From Barnesiella viscericola DSM 18177 (GTDB lineage Bacteria > Bacteroidota > Bacteroidia > Bacteroidales > Barnesiellaceae), in contig NZ_CP007034.1 in assembly GCF_000512915.1 (NCBI RefSeq), forward strand, positions 2,542,501-2,606,500: a stretch of DNA of 64,000 nt. Direction: 5' to 3'. Below, one piece after another: positions 54,335 to 64,000 of this stretch. The position numbers and the translations under genes are program-made. The number at the start of each line of letters is the position of its first letter. Position 1 is the stretch's first letter. The notes under the pieces were generated by a model that saw only the letters and a program-made list of their open reading frames with translations, ran no database searches and had not been told where the DNA came from.

Positions 54335-57300
54335 ATGGCTTTTAGAAAAGATAACAAAATAAAGAGTAACTTTTCGAAGATTTCGATTGGTTTGGCTTCG
54401 CCCGAAGAGATTTTGGAAAATTCGAGCGGCGAGGTGCTGAAACCCGAAACCATCAACTACCGTACCTATAAACCCGAGCGGGACGGTCTTTTCTGCGAAC
54501 GTATATTCGGGCCTGTCAAGGACTACGAGTGCCATTGCGGAAAATACAAACGTATCCGTTACAAAGGGATTGTCTGCGACCGATGCGGTGTCGAGGTGAC
54601 CGAGAAGAAGGTGCGCCGCGAACGTATGGGTCACATCCAACTGGTGGTGCCCGTAGCCCACATCTGGTATTTCCGTTCGTTGCCCAACAAGATTGGGTAT
54701 CTGTTGGGATTGCCCAGCAAGAAACTCGACGCCGTGATCTATTACGAGCGTTACATCGTGATACAACCGGGTCCTCAAACCGACCTGGCTACTTACGACC
54801 TCCTCTCCGAAGAGGAATATCTCAACATCATGGACTCGCTTCCCCGCGAGAACCAGATGCTCGAAGATACCGATCCCAACAAGTTCATCGCCAAGATGGG
54901 TGCCGAGGCTATCTATGATCTGCTGTGCCGTCTCGACCTCGACGAACTCTCCTACGAGCTGCGTCACCGCGCCAGCACCGACGGCTCGCAACAACGCAAG
55001 ACCGAGGCTTTGAAACGCCTCCAAGTGGTTGAGTCGTTCCGGGCTTCCAAGGGGCGCAACCGTCCCGAGTGGATGATCTTGAAGGTGATTCCCGTGATTC
55101 CCCCCGAACTGCGTCCGTTGGTTCCCCTCGATGGTGGACGTTTCGCCACGAGCGACCTCAACGACCTCTATCGCCGGGTAATTATCCGTAACAACCGTCT
55201 GAAACGGTTGATGGAAATCAAGGCCCCCGAGGTGATTCTGCGCAACGAAAAACGTATGTTGCAAGAGGCTGTCGACTCGCTGCTCGACAACTCGCGCAAA
55301 TCGAGTGCCGTGAAGACCGAGGCCAACCGTCCGTTGAAATCACTCTCCGACAGCTTGAAAGGTAAACAAGGTCGTTTCCGTCAGAACCTGCTCGGTAAAC
55401 GTGTAGACTACTCGGCCCGTTCGGTTATCGTTGTAGGTCCTGAGTTGAAGATGCACGAATGCGGTCTGCCCAAGAACATGGCAGCCGAACTTTATAAACC
55501 CTTCATTATCCGCAAGCTCATCGAGCGCGGTATTGTCAAGACCGTGAAATCGGCCAAGAAGATTGTGGATCGCAAGGAGCCCGTCGTATGGGATATCCTC
55601 GAACACGTGATGAAGGGTCACCCCGTGCTGCTGAACCGTGCCCCGACGTTGCACCGTCTGGGTATCCAGGCCTTCCAGCCCAAGATGATCGAGGGTAAGG
55701 CTATCCAACTGCACCCGCTGGCATGTACGGCATTCAACGCCGACTTCGATGGTGACCAGATGGCCGTACACTTGCCCCTCGGCAACGAGGCTATTCTCGA
55801 AGCCCAATTGCTGATGCTGGGAGCCCACAACATTCTGAACCCTGCCAACGGAGCTCCTATCACCGTGCCTTCGCAGGACATGGTATTGGGTCTGTACTAC
55901 ATCACCAAACTGCGTCCCGGTTCGCTGGGCGAGGGCTTGAAATTCTACGGCCCCGAAGAGGCCGAGATTGCCTACAACGAAGGTAAGGTGTCGTTGCACG
56001 CTCCCGTATCGGTGGTAGTAAAAGACATCGACAAAGAAGGCAACATCATCGAGCACATGGTCGAGAATACATCGGTAGGCCGTGTACTGGTGAACCAATA
56101 CGTACCCCAGGAGATCGGCTATGTCAACGAGATTCTCTCGAAGAAATCGTTGCGCGACATCATCGGTCGGGTCATTAAGGTATGCGGTGTAACCCGTTCG
56201 GCCCAGTTCCTCGACGACATCAAGAACCTGGGTTACTACATGGCCTTCAAGGGCGGTCTGTCGTTCAACCTGGGCGACGTGCTCGTACCGCCTGAAAAGG
56301 AGACATTGGTTGCCGAAGGTAACGCCGAGGTTGAGCAGATTATGAATAACTACAACATGGGTTTCATTACCTACAACGAGCGTTACAACCAGATTATCGA
56401 TACCTGGACGCACGTCAACTCGCGTCTGTCCGACATCTTGATGAAGCAGCTTTCGGCCGACAATCAAGGTTTCAACTCGGTATTCATGATGCTCGACTCG
56501 GGAGCCCGTGGTTCGAAGGACCAGATTCGTCAGCTCTCCGGTATGCGTGGTCTGATGGCCAAGCCGCAGAAATCGGGTGCCGAGGGTGGTCAAATCATCG
56601 AGAACCCTATTTTGGCCAACTTCAAGGAGGGCTTGTCGGTGTTGGAGTACTTCATCTCCACGCACGGTGCTCGTAAGGGTCTTGCCGATACCGCCTTGAA
56701 GACAGCCGATGCCGGTTACCTGACCCGTCGTCTGGTCGACGTAGCCCACGACGTGATTATTCACGAGGAGGACTGCGGAACCCTGCGTGGTCTGGTTTGC
56801 ACCGAAATTAAGAACAACGAAGAGGTAGTAGCCTCGCTGGGCGAGAGAATCCTGGGTCGTGTGTCGGTTCACGATGTAGTGAATCCGCTGAACAACGAGA
56901 TTCTGGTTCACGCCGGCGAAGAGATCACCGAGGCTATTGCCCAGAAGATAGAAGAGTCGCCTATCGAGCAAGTCGAGATTCGTTCGGTACTCACCTGCGA
57001 ATCGAAGAAAGGCGTCTGCGCCAAGTGTTACGGCCGTAACCTGGCCAACAACCGCATGGTACAGAAAGGTGAGGCTGTGGGTGTGATTGCTGCACAGTCC
57101 ATCGGCGAGCCGGGTACACAGCTGACACTGCGTACGTTCCACGTCGGTGGTATCGCCTCGAACATCGCTGCCGTGTCGAGCGTGCTTTCGCGTTACGACG
57201 GTATCCTCGAAATCGAGGAGCTGCGTACCGTAGACAGTGTGTCGGACAGCGGTACCAAGGTGCAGATTGTGGTAGGACGTTTGGCCGAGATGCGTATTAT

Positions 57301-58609
57301 CGATGCCAACACCAAGATGGTATTGATGTCGGCCAACATTCCTTACGGTTCCAAGTTGTATTTCAACAACGGCGACACCGTGAAGAAGGGCGACATGATT
57401 TGCGAGTGGGACCCCTTCAACGCCGTTATCGTTTCGGAGGTTGGCGGTAAAGTTAAGTTCGATGCCGTCGAAGAGGGTGTTACCTATCGTGTTGAATCGG
57501 ACGAACAGTCGGGTTTGAAAGAGAAGATCATTATCGAGTCGAAAGACCGTACCCGCGTACCGTCGGCTCAGATTCTCGATGAGAACGGACAGGTAATCAA
57601 AACATACGCGTTGCCTGTGGGCGCTCACTTGATGATTGAAGACGGCGATACGATCAAGACCGGTGATGTGTTCGTGAAGATACCGCGTGCCGTAGGTAAG
57701 GCCGGTGATATCACGGGTGGTCTGCCTCGTGTAACCGAGTTGTTCGAGGCCCGTAACCCGTCCAACCCTGCTGTCGTATCGGAAATCGATGGTGAGGTTA
57801 TCTTCGGTAAAGTGAAACGTGGTAACCGTGAAATCTCGGTCGTTTCCAAGACGGGCGAGACGAAGAAATACCTGGTGCCTCTGTCGAAACAGATTCTGGT
57901 ACAGGAGAACGACTACGTGCGTGCCGGTACGCCGCTGTCCGATGGTGCTGTTACACCGTCCGATATTCTGGCCATCAAAGGTCCCACGGCTGTACAGGAA
58001 TATATCGTGAACGAGGTTCAAGATGTATATCGTATGCAGGGTGTGAAGATCAACGACAAGCACTTTGAGGTAATCGTTCGTCAGATGATGCGCAAGGTGC
58101 AGATTCTCGACCCGGGAGATACCCGTTTCCTCGAACAGCAAATCGTCGATAAACGCGACTTCATGGACGAGAACGACCGTATCTGGGGCAAGAAAGTGGT
58201 TACCGATCCGGGCGATTCGCAAACGCTCAAAGCCGGTCAGATTGTTACGGCCCGCAAGCTGCGCGACGAAAACTCGGCCTTGAAACGCAAGGACCTCAAA
58301 CTCATTCAGGTGCGCGACGCTATCCCCGCAACCTCCGAGCAGATTCTGCAAGGTATTACCCGTGCCGCTCTGCAAACGTCGAGCTTCATGTCGGCTGCTT
58401 CGTTCCAGGAGACGACCAAGGTGCTCAACGAAGCTGCCATCAACGGTAAGGTCGATACCCTCGAAGGTATGAAGGAGAATGTGATTTGCGGTCACTTGAT
58501 TCCGGCCGGTACCGGTCAACGCGAGTTCGACAAACTTATCGTTGGCTCCAAAGAGGAGTTCGATCGGGTGTTTGCCAACCGCAAGAACGTAACCGACTTC
58601 TCCAATTGA
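54335..58609 (+). CDS. rpoC: RNA polymerase beta' subunit
   Basis: 1424 residues. The N-terminal zinc site is Cys66, Cys68, Cys81 and Cys84 ([16 protein letters not shown]). The catalytic [15 protein letters not shown] starts at Asn468, with Mg-binding Asp470, 472 and 474. Trigger-loop and clamp regions ([16 protein letters not shown]) follow. It lies 72 bases after rpoB and ends before a strong terminator. Confidence 0.98.
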   Translation: MAFRKDNKIKSNFSKISIGLASPEEILENSSGEVLKPETINYRTYKPERDGLFCERIFGPVKDYECHCGKYKRIRYKGIVCDRCGVEVTEKKVRRERMGHIQLVVPVAHIWYFRSLPNKIGYLLGLPSKKLDAVIYYERYIVIQPGPQTDLATYDLLSEEEYLNIMDSLPRENQMLEDTDPNKFIAKMGAEAIYDLLCRLDLDELSYELRHRASTDGSQQRKTEALKRLQVVESFRASKGRNRPEWMILKVIPVIPPELRPLVPLDGGRFATSDLNDLYRRVIIRNNRLKRLMEIKAPEVILRNEKRMLQEAVDSLLDNSRKSSAVKTEANRPLKSLSDSLKGKQGRFRQNLLGKRVDYSARSVIVVGPELKMHECGLPKNMAAELYKPFIIRKLIERGIVKTVKSAKKIVDRKEPVVWDILEHVMKGHPVLLNRAPTLHRLGIQAFQPKMIEGKAIQLHPLACTAFNADFDGDQMAVHLPLGNEAILEAQLLMLGAHNILNPANGAPITVPSQDMVLGLYYITKLRPGSLGEGLKFYGPEEAEIAYNEGKVSLHAPVSVVVKDIDKEGNIIEHMVENTSVGRVLVNQYVPQEIGYVNEILSKKSLRDIIGRVIKVCGVTRSAQFLDDIKNLGYYMAFKGGLSFNLGDVLVPPEKETLVAEGNAEVEQIMNNYNMGFITYNERYNQIIDTWTHVNSRLSDILMKQLSADNQGFNSVFMMLDSGARGSKDQIRQLSGMRGLMAKPQKSGAEGGQIIENPILANFKEGLSVLEYFISTHGARKGLADTALKTADAGYLTRRLVDVAHDVIIHEEDCGTLRGLVCTEIKNNEEVVASLGERILGRVSVHDVVNPLNNEILVHAGEEITEAIAQKIEESPIEQVEIRSVLTCESKKGVCAKCYGRNLANNRMVQKGEAVGVIAAQSIGEPGTQLTLRTFHVGGIASNIAAVSSVLSRYDGILEIEELRTVDSVSDSGTKVQIVVGRLAEMRIIDANTKMVLMSANIPYGSKLYFNNGDTVKKGDMICEWDPFNAVIVSEVGGKVKFDAVEEGVTYRVESDEQSGLKEKIIIESKDRTRVPSAQILDENGQVIKTYALPVGAHLMIEDGDTIKTGDVFVKIPRAVGKAGDITGGLPRVTELFEARNPSNPAVVSEIDGEVIFGKVKRGNREISVVSKTGETKKYLVPLSKQILVQENDYVRAGTPLSDGAVTPSDILAIKGPTAVQEYIVNEVQDVYRMQGVKINDKHFEVIVRQMMRKVQILDPGDTRFLEQQIVDKRDFMDENDRIWGKKVVTDPGDSQTLKAGQIVTARKLRDENSALKRKDLKLIQVRDAIPATSEQILQGITRAALQTSSFMSAASFQETTKVLNEAAINGKVDTLEGMKENVICGHLIPAGTGQREFDKLIVGSKEEFDRVFANRKNVTDFSN

Positions 58610-58634
58610 TAGAACGTTAAATCAATGTTATATG

Positions 58635-58668
58635 AAAAGAGCAACCTGCACGCAGGTTGCTCTTTTTT
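58635..58668 (+). terminator. Terminator after rpoC
   Basis: A perfect 14-base stem (58635-58648 and 58653-58666, core GAGCAACCTG) with a CACG loop; the T run overlaps its 3' side. Confidence 0.88.
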
Positions 58669-58870
58669 ATTTGCTTTTATGACACTTGCTTGTGGAACGA
58701 AATTTCTGGAAAGACGGTGACCCTGGCAGCCCCTCCATCAATAGAGGTAGTGGCTAGATACAAGATAATGGGGATAGACGATAGGTAGCGGGCATACCTG
58801 CATGACAAGGCAGGTGCGTTATATTATTGCATCGATGTAGGTTGTAAGGTTGTAAGGGGAGTGCGGGCCG

Positions 58871-59530
58871 TTATCGGTCGCCCAGGGTGTGATCGATGTA
58901 GAGGTTGCGGTTCGACAGGGCGATGAAGGGCTCTATCTCGTGCGATACCATCATGATGGTGGTACCCCGGCTCGACAGCTCCCGAAGAATATCGACCATG
59001 CGCACCTCGAATTGGCGGTCGATATACGACGAGGGTTCGTCCAGGATAAGCATCTCGGGGTGTGAGATGAGTGCCCGGCCGAAAAGAGTGCGTTGCAACT
59101 GTCCGCCCGAGAGTACCCCGATGGGCCTTTCGCGCAGTGCCGTGATGCCCATGAGGTCGAGCATGTAGTCTATTTCGCGTTTCAGTACCGATTGGGGACG
59201 CTTGGCGCTCTTGCCCATGAGACCCGAGGCTACGACCTCTTCTACGGTAATGGGAAATTTGCTGTCGATACTGTTTTTCTGGGGCAGGTATCCGATGTCG
59301 AGCGAGTCGACCGGCTCACCCTTTTCGAAAAAATAGATGGCTCCCCGCGTAGGCTTCTGCAAGCCCAGTATGGTGCGCAGCAGCGAGGTCTTTCCCCCGC
59401 CGTTCGGTCCCGAGACCAGCAGAAAATCACCCTGGTAGATGTCCAGGTTTATGTCTTCGAGCACACTCTTGTCGGTGTATGAGAGCCACAGGTTCTCGAT
59501 GGATATGATTTTATTCTCCTGCAATGGCAT
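58871..59530 (-). CDS. Metal ABC transporter ATP-binding protein (ZnuC/MntB-like)
   Basis: 219 residues. Walker A GPNGGGKT (41-48), signature LSGGQLQR (140-147) and Walker B LILDEP (161-166) are intact. LPQKNSIDSKFPITVEEVV is typical of the zinc/manganese group. It powers metal uptake. Its start overlaps the substrate-binding gene by 20 bases, so the two are co-translated. No membrane permease gene follows; the next thing downstream is the rpoC terminator. Confidence 0.9.
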   Translation of the reverse strand: MPLQENKIISIENLWLSYTDKSVLEDINLDIYQGDFLLVSGPNGGGKTSLLRTILGLQKPTRGAIYFFEKGEPVDSLDIGYLPQKNSIDSKFPITVEEVVASGLMGKSAKRPQSVLKREIDYMLDLMGITALRERPIGVLSGGQLQRTLFGRALISHPEMLILDEPSSYIDRQFEVRMVDILRELSSRGTTIMMVSHEIEPFIALSNRNLYIDHTLGDR

Positions 59531-60383
59531 CGGCTATGTGTAAAAGTTCTTCGCTCCAGTTGTAACTGAGCGGGTTGATAGGTACTACTCGGGCATCGAT
59601 TTCCTGGGCAAAGGATTGTGCCTGTTTGGCATCGAATTCCTGCTGGATAAAGATAACCTTTACGTGATTCTCTTTGGCTACGTCGACCGCCTTTTTCAGG
59701 TAGAAGGCCGAAGGCTCCTTGCCGTTGTATTCGAGGCTGAGCTGGTGCAGGTGGTAATCCTTGGCCAGATAGCTGAGCGACGGGTGATAGATGGCAAACA
59801 TGGTGCCATGTGCCGGTGCGAGCCGCTGCGTGATAATCGAGTCGACCCGGTTGATCTCGGCAAGCAGATTCTCATAGTTCTCACGATACACCTTTTTGCC
59901 GTTGGGGTCGAGGCTCACAAAGGCTTCGTACATGTTTTGGGCAATGATGCGTGCGTTTTTGGGCGAACTCCACGTGTGGGGGTCGGCTTCGAGATGATGG
60001 CTGTCGCCGTCGCCATGCTCATGGGTACCTGTGAGCAGATCGATACCCTCTGAGTTGTCGAATATCTTCATCGTCGGGTTGTTCTGTTCCAGCTTGTCCA
60101 TCCAGGCCAGTTCAAACCCGATGTGCCCTATTTTGAAATAGGCAACGCTTTTGCCCACATAGACCAAATGCGATGGCGAGGGATCGTAAGCCTCGGGGTT
60201 GCTGCCCGGGGGTACGATGCAGTTGATGCTGAAGCGGTCGCCGGCAATCTTCTCGGCAAAATACTTCTGAGGTTGTACGGTTACGGTAACAATCTTTTGT
60301 TCCTTATTTCCAGTCGCACACGATACGGTCATGAAAGCGAGCAGTATATATGTGCAATATTTTAGAAAAGAATGTTTTTTCAT
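59511..60383 (-). CDS. Metal ABC transporter substrate-binding lipoprotein (ZnuA/TroA-like)
   Basis: 290 residues from ATG 60383; the longer frame to 60461 has a poor start. Lipobox TVSC (Cys22). Likely metal-binding residues are His in ADPHTWSSPKNA and IYHPSLSYLAKDY plus acidic residues in QQEFDAKQ. A His/Asp loop (HEHGDGDSHH) of the zinc-capture kind is present. The usual first ligand PHxYxP is PEAYDP here. It should deliver zinc or manganese to the ABC pair. A perfect palindrome lies 25 bases upstream. Confidence 0.88.
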   Translation of the reverse strand: MKKHSFLKYCTYILLAFMTVSCATGNKEQKIVTVTVQPQKYFAEKIAGDRFSINCIVPPGSNPEAYDPSPSHLVYVGKSVAYFKIGHIGFELAWMDKLEQNNPTMKIFDNSEGIDLLTGTHEHGDGDSHHLEADPHTWSSPKNARIIAQNMYEAFVSLDPNGKKVYRENYENLLAEINRVDSIITQRLAPAHGTMFAIYHPSLSYLAKDYHLHQLSLEYNGKEPSAFYLKKAVDVAKENHVKVIFIQQEFDAKQAQSFAQEIDARVVPINPLSYNWSEELLHIADAIAGE

Positions 60384-60407
60384 AATAAAATGTTTTGCCT
60401 CACGGCA

Positions 60408-60425
60408 TATTTTTGTACAAAAATA
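60408..60425. promoter_or_regulatory. 18-base perfect palindrome, probable operator
   Basis: TATTTTTGTACAAAAATA lies 25 bases before the substrate-binding gene. Its minus-strand half TATTTTTG also fits the -7 consensus TAnnTTTG. A repressor bound here would block the promoter, as Fur/Zur/DtxR-type metal regulators do. The regulator is not identified. Confidence 0.7.
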
Positions 60426-60542
60426 GTATAATAATATTAATAACCCTTCTATTTGTCTCAATTTAATATGTTAAAATCAGCATTTAACATTTGCCTCGGT
60501 TGTGAGTCGGGAGGGGCTGTGACTTCTCTGTATTCAGTCCCT

Positions 60543-61076
60543 CTATTCCACACCATAAACTCGGTTGTGAATGCGAGTGACCACGAGGTCGAAGGTTGGG
60601 TCGAGGTCAATCTCCCCGTATGACATGAGTCGCAGTTCGAGCGGATGCCGGTCGGGCGAGTAGGGTGGTTGGGTATAGGGTCGTGGCGACAAGACAAACC
60701 CCAGTCGCTGATAGAAGCGTATGCGTCGCTGGCTCAGTTCGTCGTCGGGTTTCTCCACTTCGAGCACGGCCGGTTTCCCGGTCTGTTTCAGCAGTTCGGT
60801 CATGGCCGTGGCTCCATAGCCAGCTCCTCGGCAGCGACTGTCGATGGCAAAGTGTTCCAAATAGGTAAAGTCGCTCCATGGCCAGTACGAGATAAATCCT
60901 ACCGGATTCTTTTCGTCGCACAGCAGTACGATGGCAAAATCGTCGTTTTCCCGTAACAGTCGCACTACCTCGTCGAAGTCTCGACGTTCGTCCATGGGGA
61001 ATGACTCGGTGTACACGCGTTCGATAAAATCGAGTGCTTGCACGTCGTGGGGATTGACAGGGGTAATTCGTATCAT
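60543..61076 (-). CDS. GNAT-family N-acetyltransferase
   Basis: 177 residues. The acetyl-CoA loop RCRGAGYGATAM lies at about 81-92. FYQRLGFVL is the usual fourth motif. The N-terminus (IERVYTESFPMDERRDFDEV) is like that of other Bacteroides acetyltransferases of unknown target. It stands alone; the upstream gap is AT-rich. Confidence 0.82.
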   Translation of the reverse strand: MIRITPVNPHDVQALDFIERVYTESFPMDERRDFDEVVRLLRENDDFAIVLLCDEKNPVGFISYWPWSDFTYLEHFAIDSRCRGAGYGATAMTELLKQTGKPAVLEVEKPDDELSQRRIRFYQRLGFVLSPRPYTQPPYSPDRHPLELRLMSYGEIDLDPTFDLVVTRIHNRVYGVE

Positions 61077-61425
61077 AGTCGGTAGGATTTAAATCGGTAC
61101 AAATATAATAGATTTAAATAAATCTTTAAAAAATATAGTGGTAAAGTTATTGGTAGGCCCATAAGCAAGGGGGAGAGAGAAGCTGAAAATATGAAAATCG
61201 ATTGGCAAAATTCTATCTGTCATCTCGTTTGAGTAGGTGAAGTCTCTTACTGTAAGGGGGTTCTTCTTACAAATTGAAACTTGTTGGCGGGAAATGGGGA
61301 GATTGATTTTTCCTAACATCTATTATATCCTGTAAATTTAATATGATAAATAAATGAATAATGTAAATTTATTACTATCTTTGCTCTCTATATGATAAAA
61401 CAGCTGTAAAAAATCGAAAAAACAC
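61077..61425. other. Intergenic region before the Lrp/AsnC gene
   Basis: 349 AT-rich bases with divergent genes on each side. A plus-strand -7-like TATCTTTG at 61376-61383 lies 43 bases before the Lrp/AsnC start. No gene seen. Confidence 0.5.
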
Positions 61426-61902
61426 ATGGGACATCATCAATTAGACGAATTGGATTATAAGATTCTGAAACTGATAGCAGCCAATGCTCGCATACCTTTC
61501 CTCGAAGTGGCACGGGAGTGTAATGTATCGGGAGCCGCTATTCATCAACGAGTGCAAAAACTGACCAATCTGGGTATTCTCAAAGGGTCGGAGTTCATCA
61601 TGGATTCCAACAAGATTGGATTTGAGACTTGTGCCTATATGGGATTCTATCTGAAAAACCCGGGTGACTTTTCGCATGTGGTCGAAGAGCTTCGCAAAAT
61701 TCCCGAAGTGGTCGAGTGCCATTTCACGACGGGGCAATACGACATGTTCATCAAACTGTTTGCCCGCAACAATCAGCACCTGCTCGAAATTATTCACACC
61801 AAGTTGCAGCCGATAGGGTTGTCGCGCACCGAAACGCTTATCTCCTTCCGCGAGATTTTCAGACGTCAGCTTCCTATCGAAGAGGTGGAGAATATGGATT
61901 AA
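61426..61902 (+). CDS. Lrp/AsnC-family transcriptional regulator
   Basis: 158 residues. The N-terminal winged helix reads LDELDYKILKLIAANARIPF, then a recognition helix (SGAAIHQRVQKLTNLGILKG). The RAM domain follows (VVECHFTTGQYDMFIKLFAR). Such proteins sense amino acids and control amino-acid metabolism or transport. It stands alone, followed by a terminator. The ligand cannot be read from sequence. Confidence 0.92.
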   Translation: MGHHQLDELDYKILKLIAANARIPFLEVARECNVSGAAIHQRVQKLTNLGILKGSEFIMDSNKIGFETCAYMGFYLKNPGDFSHVVEELRKIPEVVECHFTTGQYDMFIKLFARNNQHLLEIIHTKLQPIGLSRTETLISFREIFRRQLPIEEVENMD

Positions 61903-61933
61903 AAGATACAGTAAAATTGAAAACGAAAAGTCT

Positions 61934-61983
61934 CCCGGCTTGAATCTCCCTTTGAGAGAGTGACAAGCCGGGTTTTATTTTTT
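61934..61983 (+). terminator. Terminator after the Lrp/AsnC gene
   Basis: A 9-base stem (CCCGGCTTG at 61934-61942 with CAAGCCGGG at 61964-61972), a long loop, and TTTTATTTTTTT after. Confidence 0.8.
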
Positions 61984-62325
61984 TAGCAATGGATAAACCG
62001 GCTCCCGTGGGTACTTGCAGGGTGCGTGCATTTCGTACCGGCCGCAACATCTCTATCGTGAGCGGTAACCCGTCCATGGAGGCTCAATTGTCGGCCTGTC
62101 TCTCCGACAAGCCGTGGAATGGTACCTTGTAGTCTCGAACGGCATTTTTTTTTTCGGGGTATGAGATTCTATCTTATCGCGATTTTTGTACCTTTGCCGA
62201 GGTATGAAACCGGCGCAAGACTTGAACGACAGGATTACCGGAAGTGTCTCTCATCGAGGGCAGGATTTCTCGTAAGAGTGGCCGGAGGTAAAAAAGAGAA
62301 TAGTGAAAGATAAATTTTAGGATAT
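61984..62325. other. Intergenic region before trpS with two small ORFs
   Basis: 342 bases. A 47-codon ORF (61989-62132) starts MDKPAPVG, without visible similarity. A 7-base hairpin TTGTCGG/CCGACAA lies at 62088-62110. A -7-like TACCTTTG at 62189-62196 probably drives trpS. A 23-codon ORF starts at 62204, about where transcription would begin. Confidence 0.45.
62189..62196 (+). promoter_or_regulatory. Candidate -7 element for trpS
   Basis: TACCTTTG followed by C, full match to TAnnTTTG, 129 bases before trpS. The -33 region is not clear. Confidence 0.5.
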
Positions 62326-63387
62326 ATGAGAAAAGAAGTTGTAGTAAGTGGCATACGCTCCACGGGAAATTTACATTTGGGAAATTATTACGGTGCATTG
62401 CGCAATTTTGTGAAGATGCAGGAAGAGGATAAATACAACAGCTATTTTTTCATAGCCGACCTGCACGCCCTCACGACGCACCCCGATCCCAAGATGCTGC
62501 ATGAGAACGTGCGCGATATCCTTTGCGAATATCTGGCCGCCGGGCTCGACCCCGAGAAGTCGACCCTGTTTGTGCAGAGCGATGTGCCCGAGATTTCGGA
62601 GATGTATCTGCTGATGAATATGCACGTAGGTATCGGTGAGTTGATGCGTACCGCCTCGTTTAAGGACAAGGCCCGCAAACAGCTGGGTATCAAGACCGAT
62701 AACGACGGCGACATCGAGCACGAGATTATCGGTAACAACACCAACAAACGGGTGAATGCCGGTCTGCTTACATACCCCACGTTGATGGCGGTCGATATTC
62801 TTATCCAGCATGGTAACTATGTGCCGGTAGGGAAGGACCAGGAACAACACTTGGAGTTGACCCGCCGCTTTGCCCGTCGCTTCAATTCGACCTACGGGGT
62901 GGAGTATTTCGAGGAACCGCAGAATTTCAACTTCGGCAGCGAACCCATCAAAATTCCCGGCCTCGACGGTTCGGGCAAGATGGGTAAGTCGGAAGGCAAC
63001 TGCGTCTACCTCATTGACGACGAAAAGACCTTGCGCAAGAAGATCATGCGGGCTGTGACCGACGAGGGTCCCAAAGTTCCCAACTCGCCCAAGGCCGAGT
63101 CGGTGGAGAACCTCTTCACGTTGCTTCGAGTTGTCTCTTCGTCCGATACGGTAGCCTATTTCGAGGAGAAATACAACACCTGCGAAATCCGCTATGGCGA
63201 CTTGAAGAAACAGTTGGCCGACGATATTCTCAAAGTAACACTGCCCATTCGGGAGCGCTTCTTCGAGATTCAGAACGACGAGGCCTATCTGGCCCGTGTC
63301 GTGAAGATGGGTGCCGAGAAGGCTCGCGAGACGGCCTCGAAAACGCTGCGCGACGTGCGCGAAATCATGGGATTCAAACCTTTTTAA
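62326..63387 (+). CDS. trpS: Tryptophanyl-tRNA synthetase
   Basis: 353 residues. HLGN (17-20) is the HIGH-class motif and KMGKS (218-222) the KMSKS motif. SGIRSTGNLHLGNYYGALRN is the usual start. It charges the tRNA-Trp found at 47325. A cation efflux gene starts 12 bases after its stop and may be co-transcribed. Confidence 0.96.
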   Translation: MRKEVVVSGIRSTGNLHLGNYYGALRNFVKMQEEDKYNSYFFIADLHALTTHPDPKMLHENVRDILCEYLAAGLDPEKSTLFVQSDVPEISEMYLLMNMHVGIGELMRTASFKDKARKQLGIKTDNDGDIEHEIIGNNTNKRVNAGLLTYPTLMAVDILIQHGNYVPVGKDQEQHLELTRRFARRFNSTYGVEYFEEPQNFNFGSEPIKIPGLDGSGKMGKSEGNCVYLIDDEKTLRKKIMRAVTDEGPKVPNSPKAESVENLFTLLRVVSSSDTVAYFEEKYNTCEIRYGDLKKQLADDILKVTLPIRERFFEIQNDEAYLARVVKMGAEKARETASKTLRDVREIMGFKPF

Positions 63388-63399
63388 TAGATAGCAACT

Positions 63400-64000
63400 A
63401 TGGAACCACATCATCACCATCATGTGCACCCGACGCCCGATTTGCAGAAACTCAATCGGTCGTTCATCATCGGTATCGTGCTGAACATTGTCTTTGTGTT
63501 GGCCGAGGCCGGTGCCGGATTCTATTACGATTCACTGGCTCTGCTCTCCGATGCCGGGCATAACCTGAGCGATGTGGTGAGCCTGGTGCTGGCTCTTTTT
63601 GCCCTGAGGCTTTCGTTGGCGAAACCCTCGTTGCAATATACCTATGGCTACAAGAAGAGTACCGTACTGGTGTCGCTGCTCAATGCAGCTATCCTTTTCA
63701 TTGCCGTGGCCGTGATACTCTACGAGAGTATCGACAAGCTGCGCAATCCCGCCCCGCTCGACGGTGGGGCCATTGCCTGGGTGGCTGCGATAGGTATTGT
63801 GGTGAATGCCTTTACCGCCTATCTCTTCTTTGCCGACAAGTCGAAAGACCTGAATGTCAAAGGGGCCTATCTGCACATGGCTGCCGACACGCTGGTGTCG
63901 GTGGGGGTGTTGATTTCGGGCGTCGTGATCAAGTACACGGGTTGGGATATCATCGACCCCATTATCGGTATCGTGGTGGGGCTGGTTATCCTCTACTCCA
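63400..64000 (+). CDS. Cation diffusion facilitator (CDF/CzcD-like), 3' end cut off
   Basis: About 200 residues are visible before the right edge. ATG 63400 opens a His-rich N-terminus (MEPHHHHHVHPTP). Membrane helices follow, with the metal-site motif SLALLSDAGHNLSDVVSLVL (Asp and His of the zinc site) and a second HMAADTLVSVGV. It should export Zn2+, Cd2+ or Co2+ in exchange for protons. The cytoplasmic domain is outside the window. Confidence 0.87.
   Translation, partial: MEPHHHHHVHPTPDLQKLNRSFIIGIVLNIVFVLAEAGAGFYYDSLALLSDAGHNLSDVVSLVLALFALRLSLAKPSLQYTYGYKKSTVLVSLLNAAILFIAVAVILYESIDKLRNPAPLDGGAIAWVAAIGIVVNAFTAYLFFADKSKDLNVKGAYLHMAADTLVSVGVLISGVVIKYTGWDIIDPIIGIVVGLVILYS

Noticed and set aside
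55340-58519. 1059-codon open frame on the minus strand opposite rpoC
   Set aside because: A shadow of rpoC caused by codon bias; no recognisable domain.

Overview
The window reads as chromosomal DNA of a Bacteroidales bacterium. The reasons are the TonB-dependent receptors, the lipoprotein and fimbrillin-type surface proteins, the DUF6089-uppS-bamA-ompH-ompH envelope cluster, promoters of the TTTG/TAnnTTTG type, and a tRNA(Tyr)-tRNA(Gly)-tRNA(Thr)-tuf-tRNA(Trp)-secE-nusG-rplKAJL-rpoBC block. Base composition is rather GC-rich for the order, which would suit a Barnesiella-like genus. That genus guess is inference only; no database was searched.

Layout. Positions 1-3706: the end of a winged-helix (AlkZ-like) gene, an exo-muramidase of the NamZ/DUF1343 family and a sodium:solute symporter, probably a peptidoglycan-sugar salvage pair. 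3712-6557: a small His-rich membrane protein and a TonB-dependent receptor with a one-base frameshift. 6800-11253: a surface-appendage-like operon (DUF3575 protein, Mfa2-like lipoprotein, fimbrillin-like lipoprotein with GLUG-type repeats). 17486-11349 (minus strand): a four-gene redox/transport operon of a polyferredoxin membrane protein with an internal twin-arginine motif, a Tat-exported Fe-S aldo/keto reductase, a second Fe-S reductase-like protein with altered catalytic residues, and a TonB-dependent receptor. 17863-18495: Nudix hydrolase. 18838-22814: TolC-HlyD-MFS efflux system. 23000-23970 (minus): flavodoxin, tRNA-Leu and tRNA-Gly.

24101-30189 (minus): argH-aldo/keto reductase-Rieske-like lipoprotein; pyrE-SRPBCC; prmC-recX-comF. 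30305 onward (plus): ribD, a DUF6242 lipoprotein, then DUF6089-uppS-bamA-ompH-ompH-murI and an S4 RNA-binding protein. Minus-strand genes for a YeiH-type transporter, a gamma-carbonic-anhydrase-like protein and an M24 aminopeptidase follow. 44064-58668: the growth core, with rpsU, a tyrosine recombinase, hpf, the tRNA-tuf operon, secE-nusG, ribosomal proteins and rpoBC. 58871-63387: a zinc/manganese-type ABC pair without a permease and behind a perfect palindrome, a GNAT acetyltransferase, an Lrp/AsnC regulator and trpS. A cation diffusion facilitator runs off the right edge.

Most of the window is ordinary housekeeping. The best candidate for an undescribed system is the minus-strand redox/TonB operon at 11349-17486, where electron carriers, Fe-S reductases and an outer-membrane receptor appear built to reduce something outside the cytoplasm. 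Next in interest are the Rieske-like lipoprotein whose histidine ligands are replaced, and the operator-like palindrome that coincides with the -7 element of the metal-transport operon. All functions are read from sequence features and recalled families.
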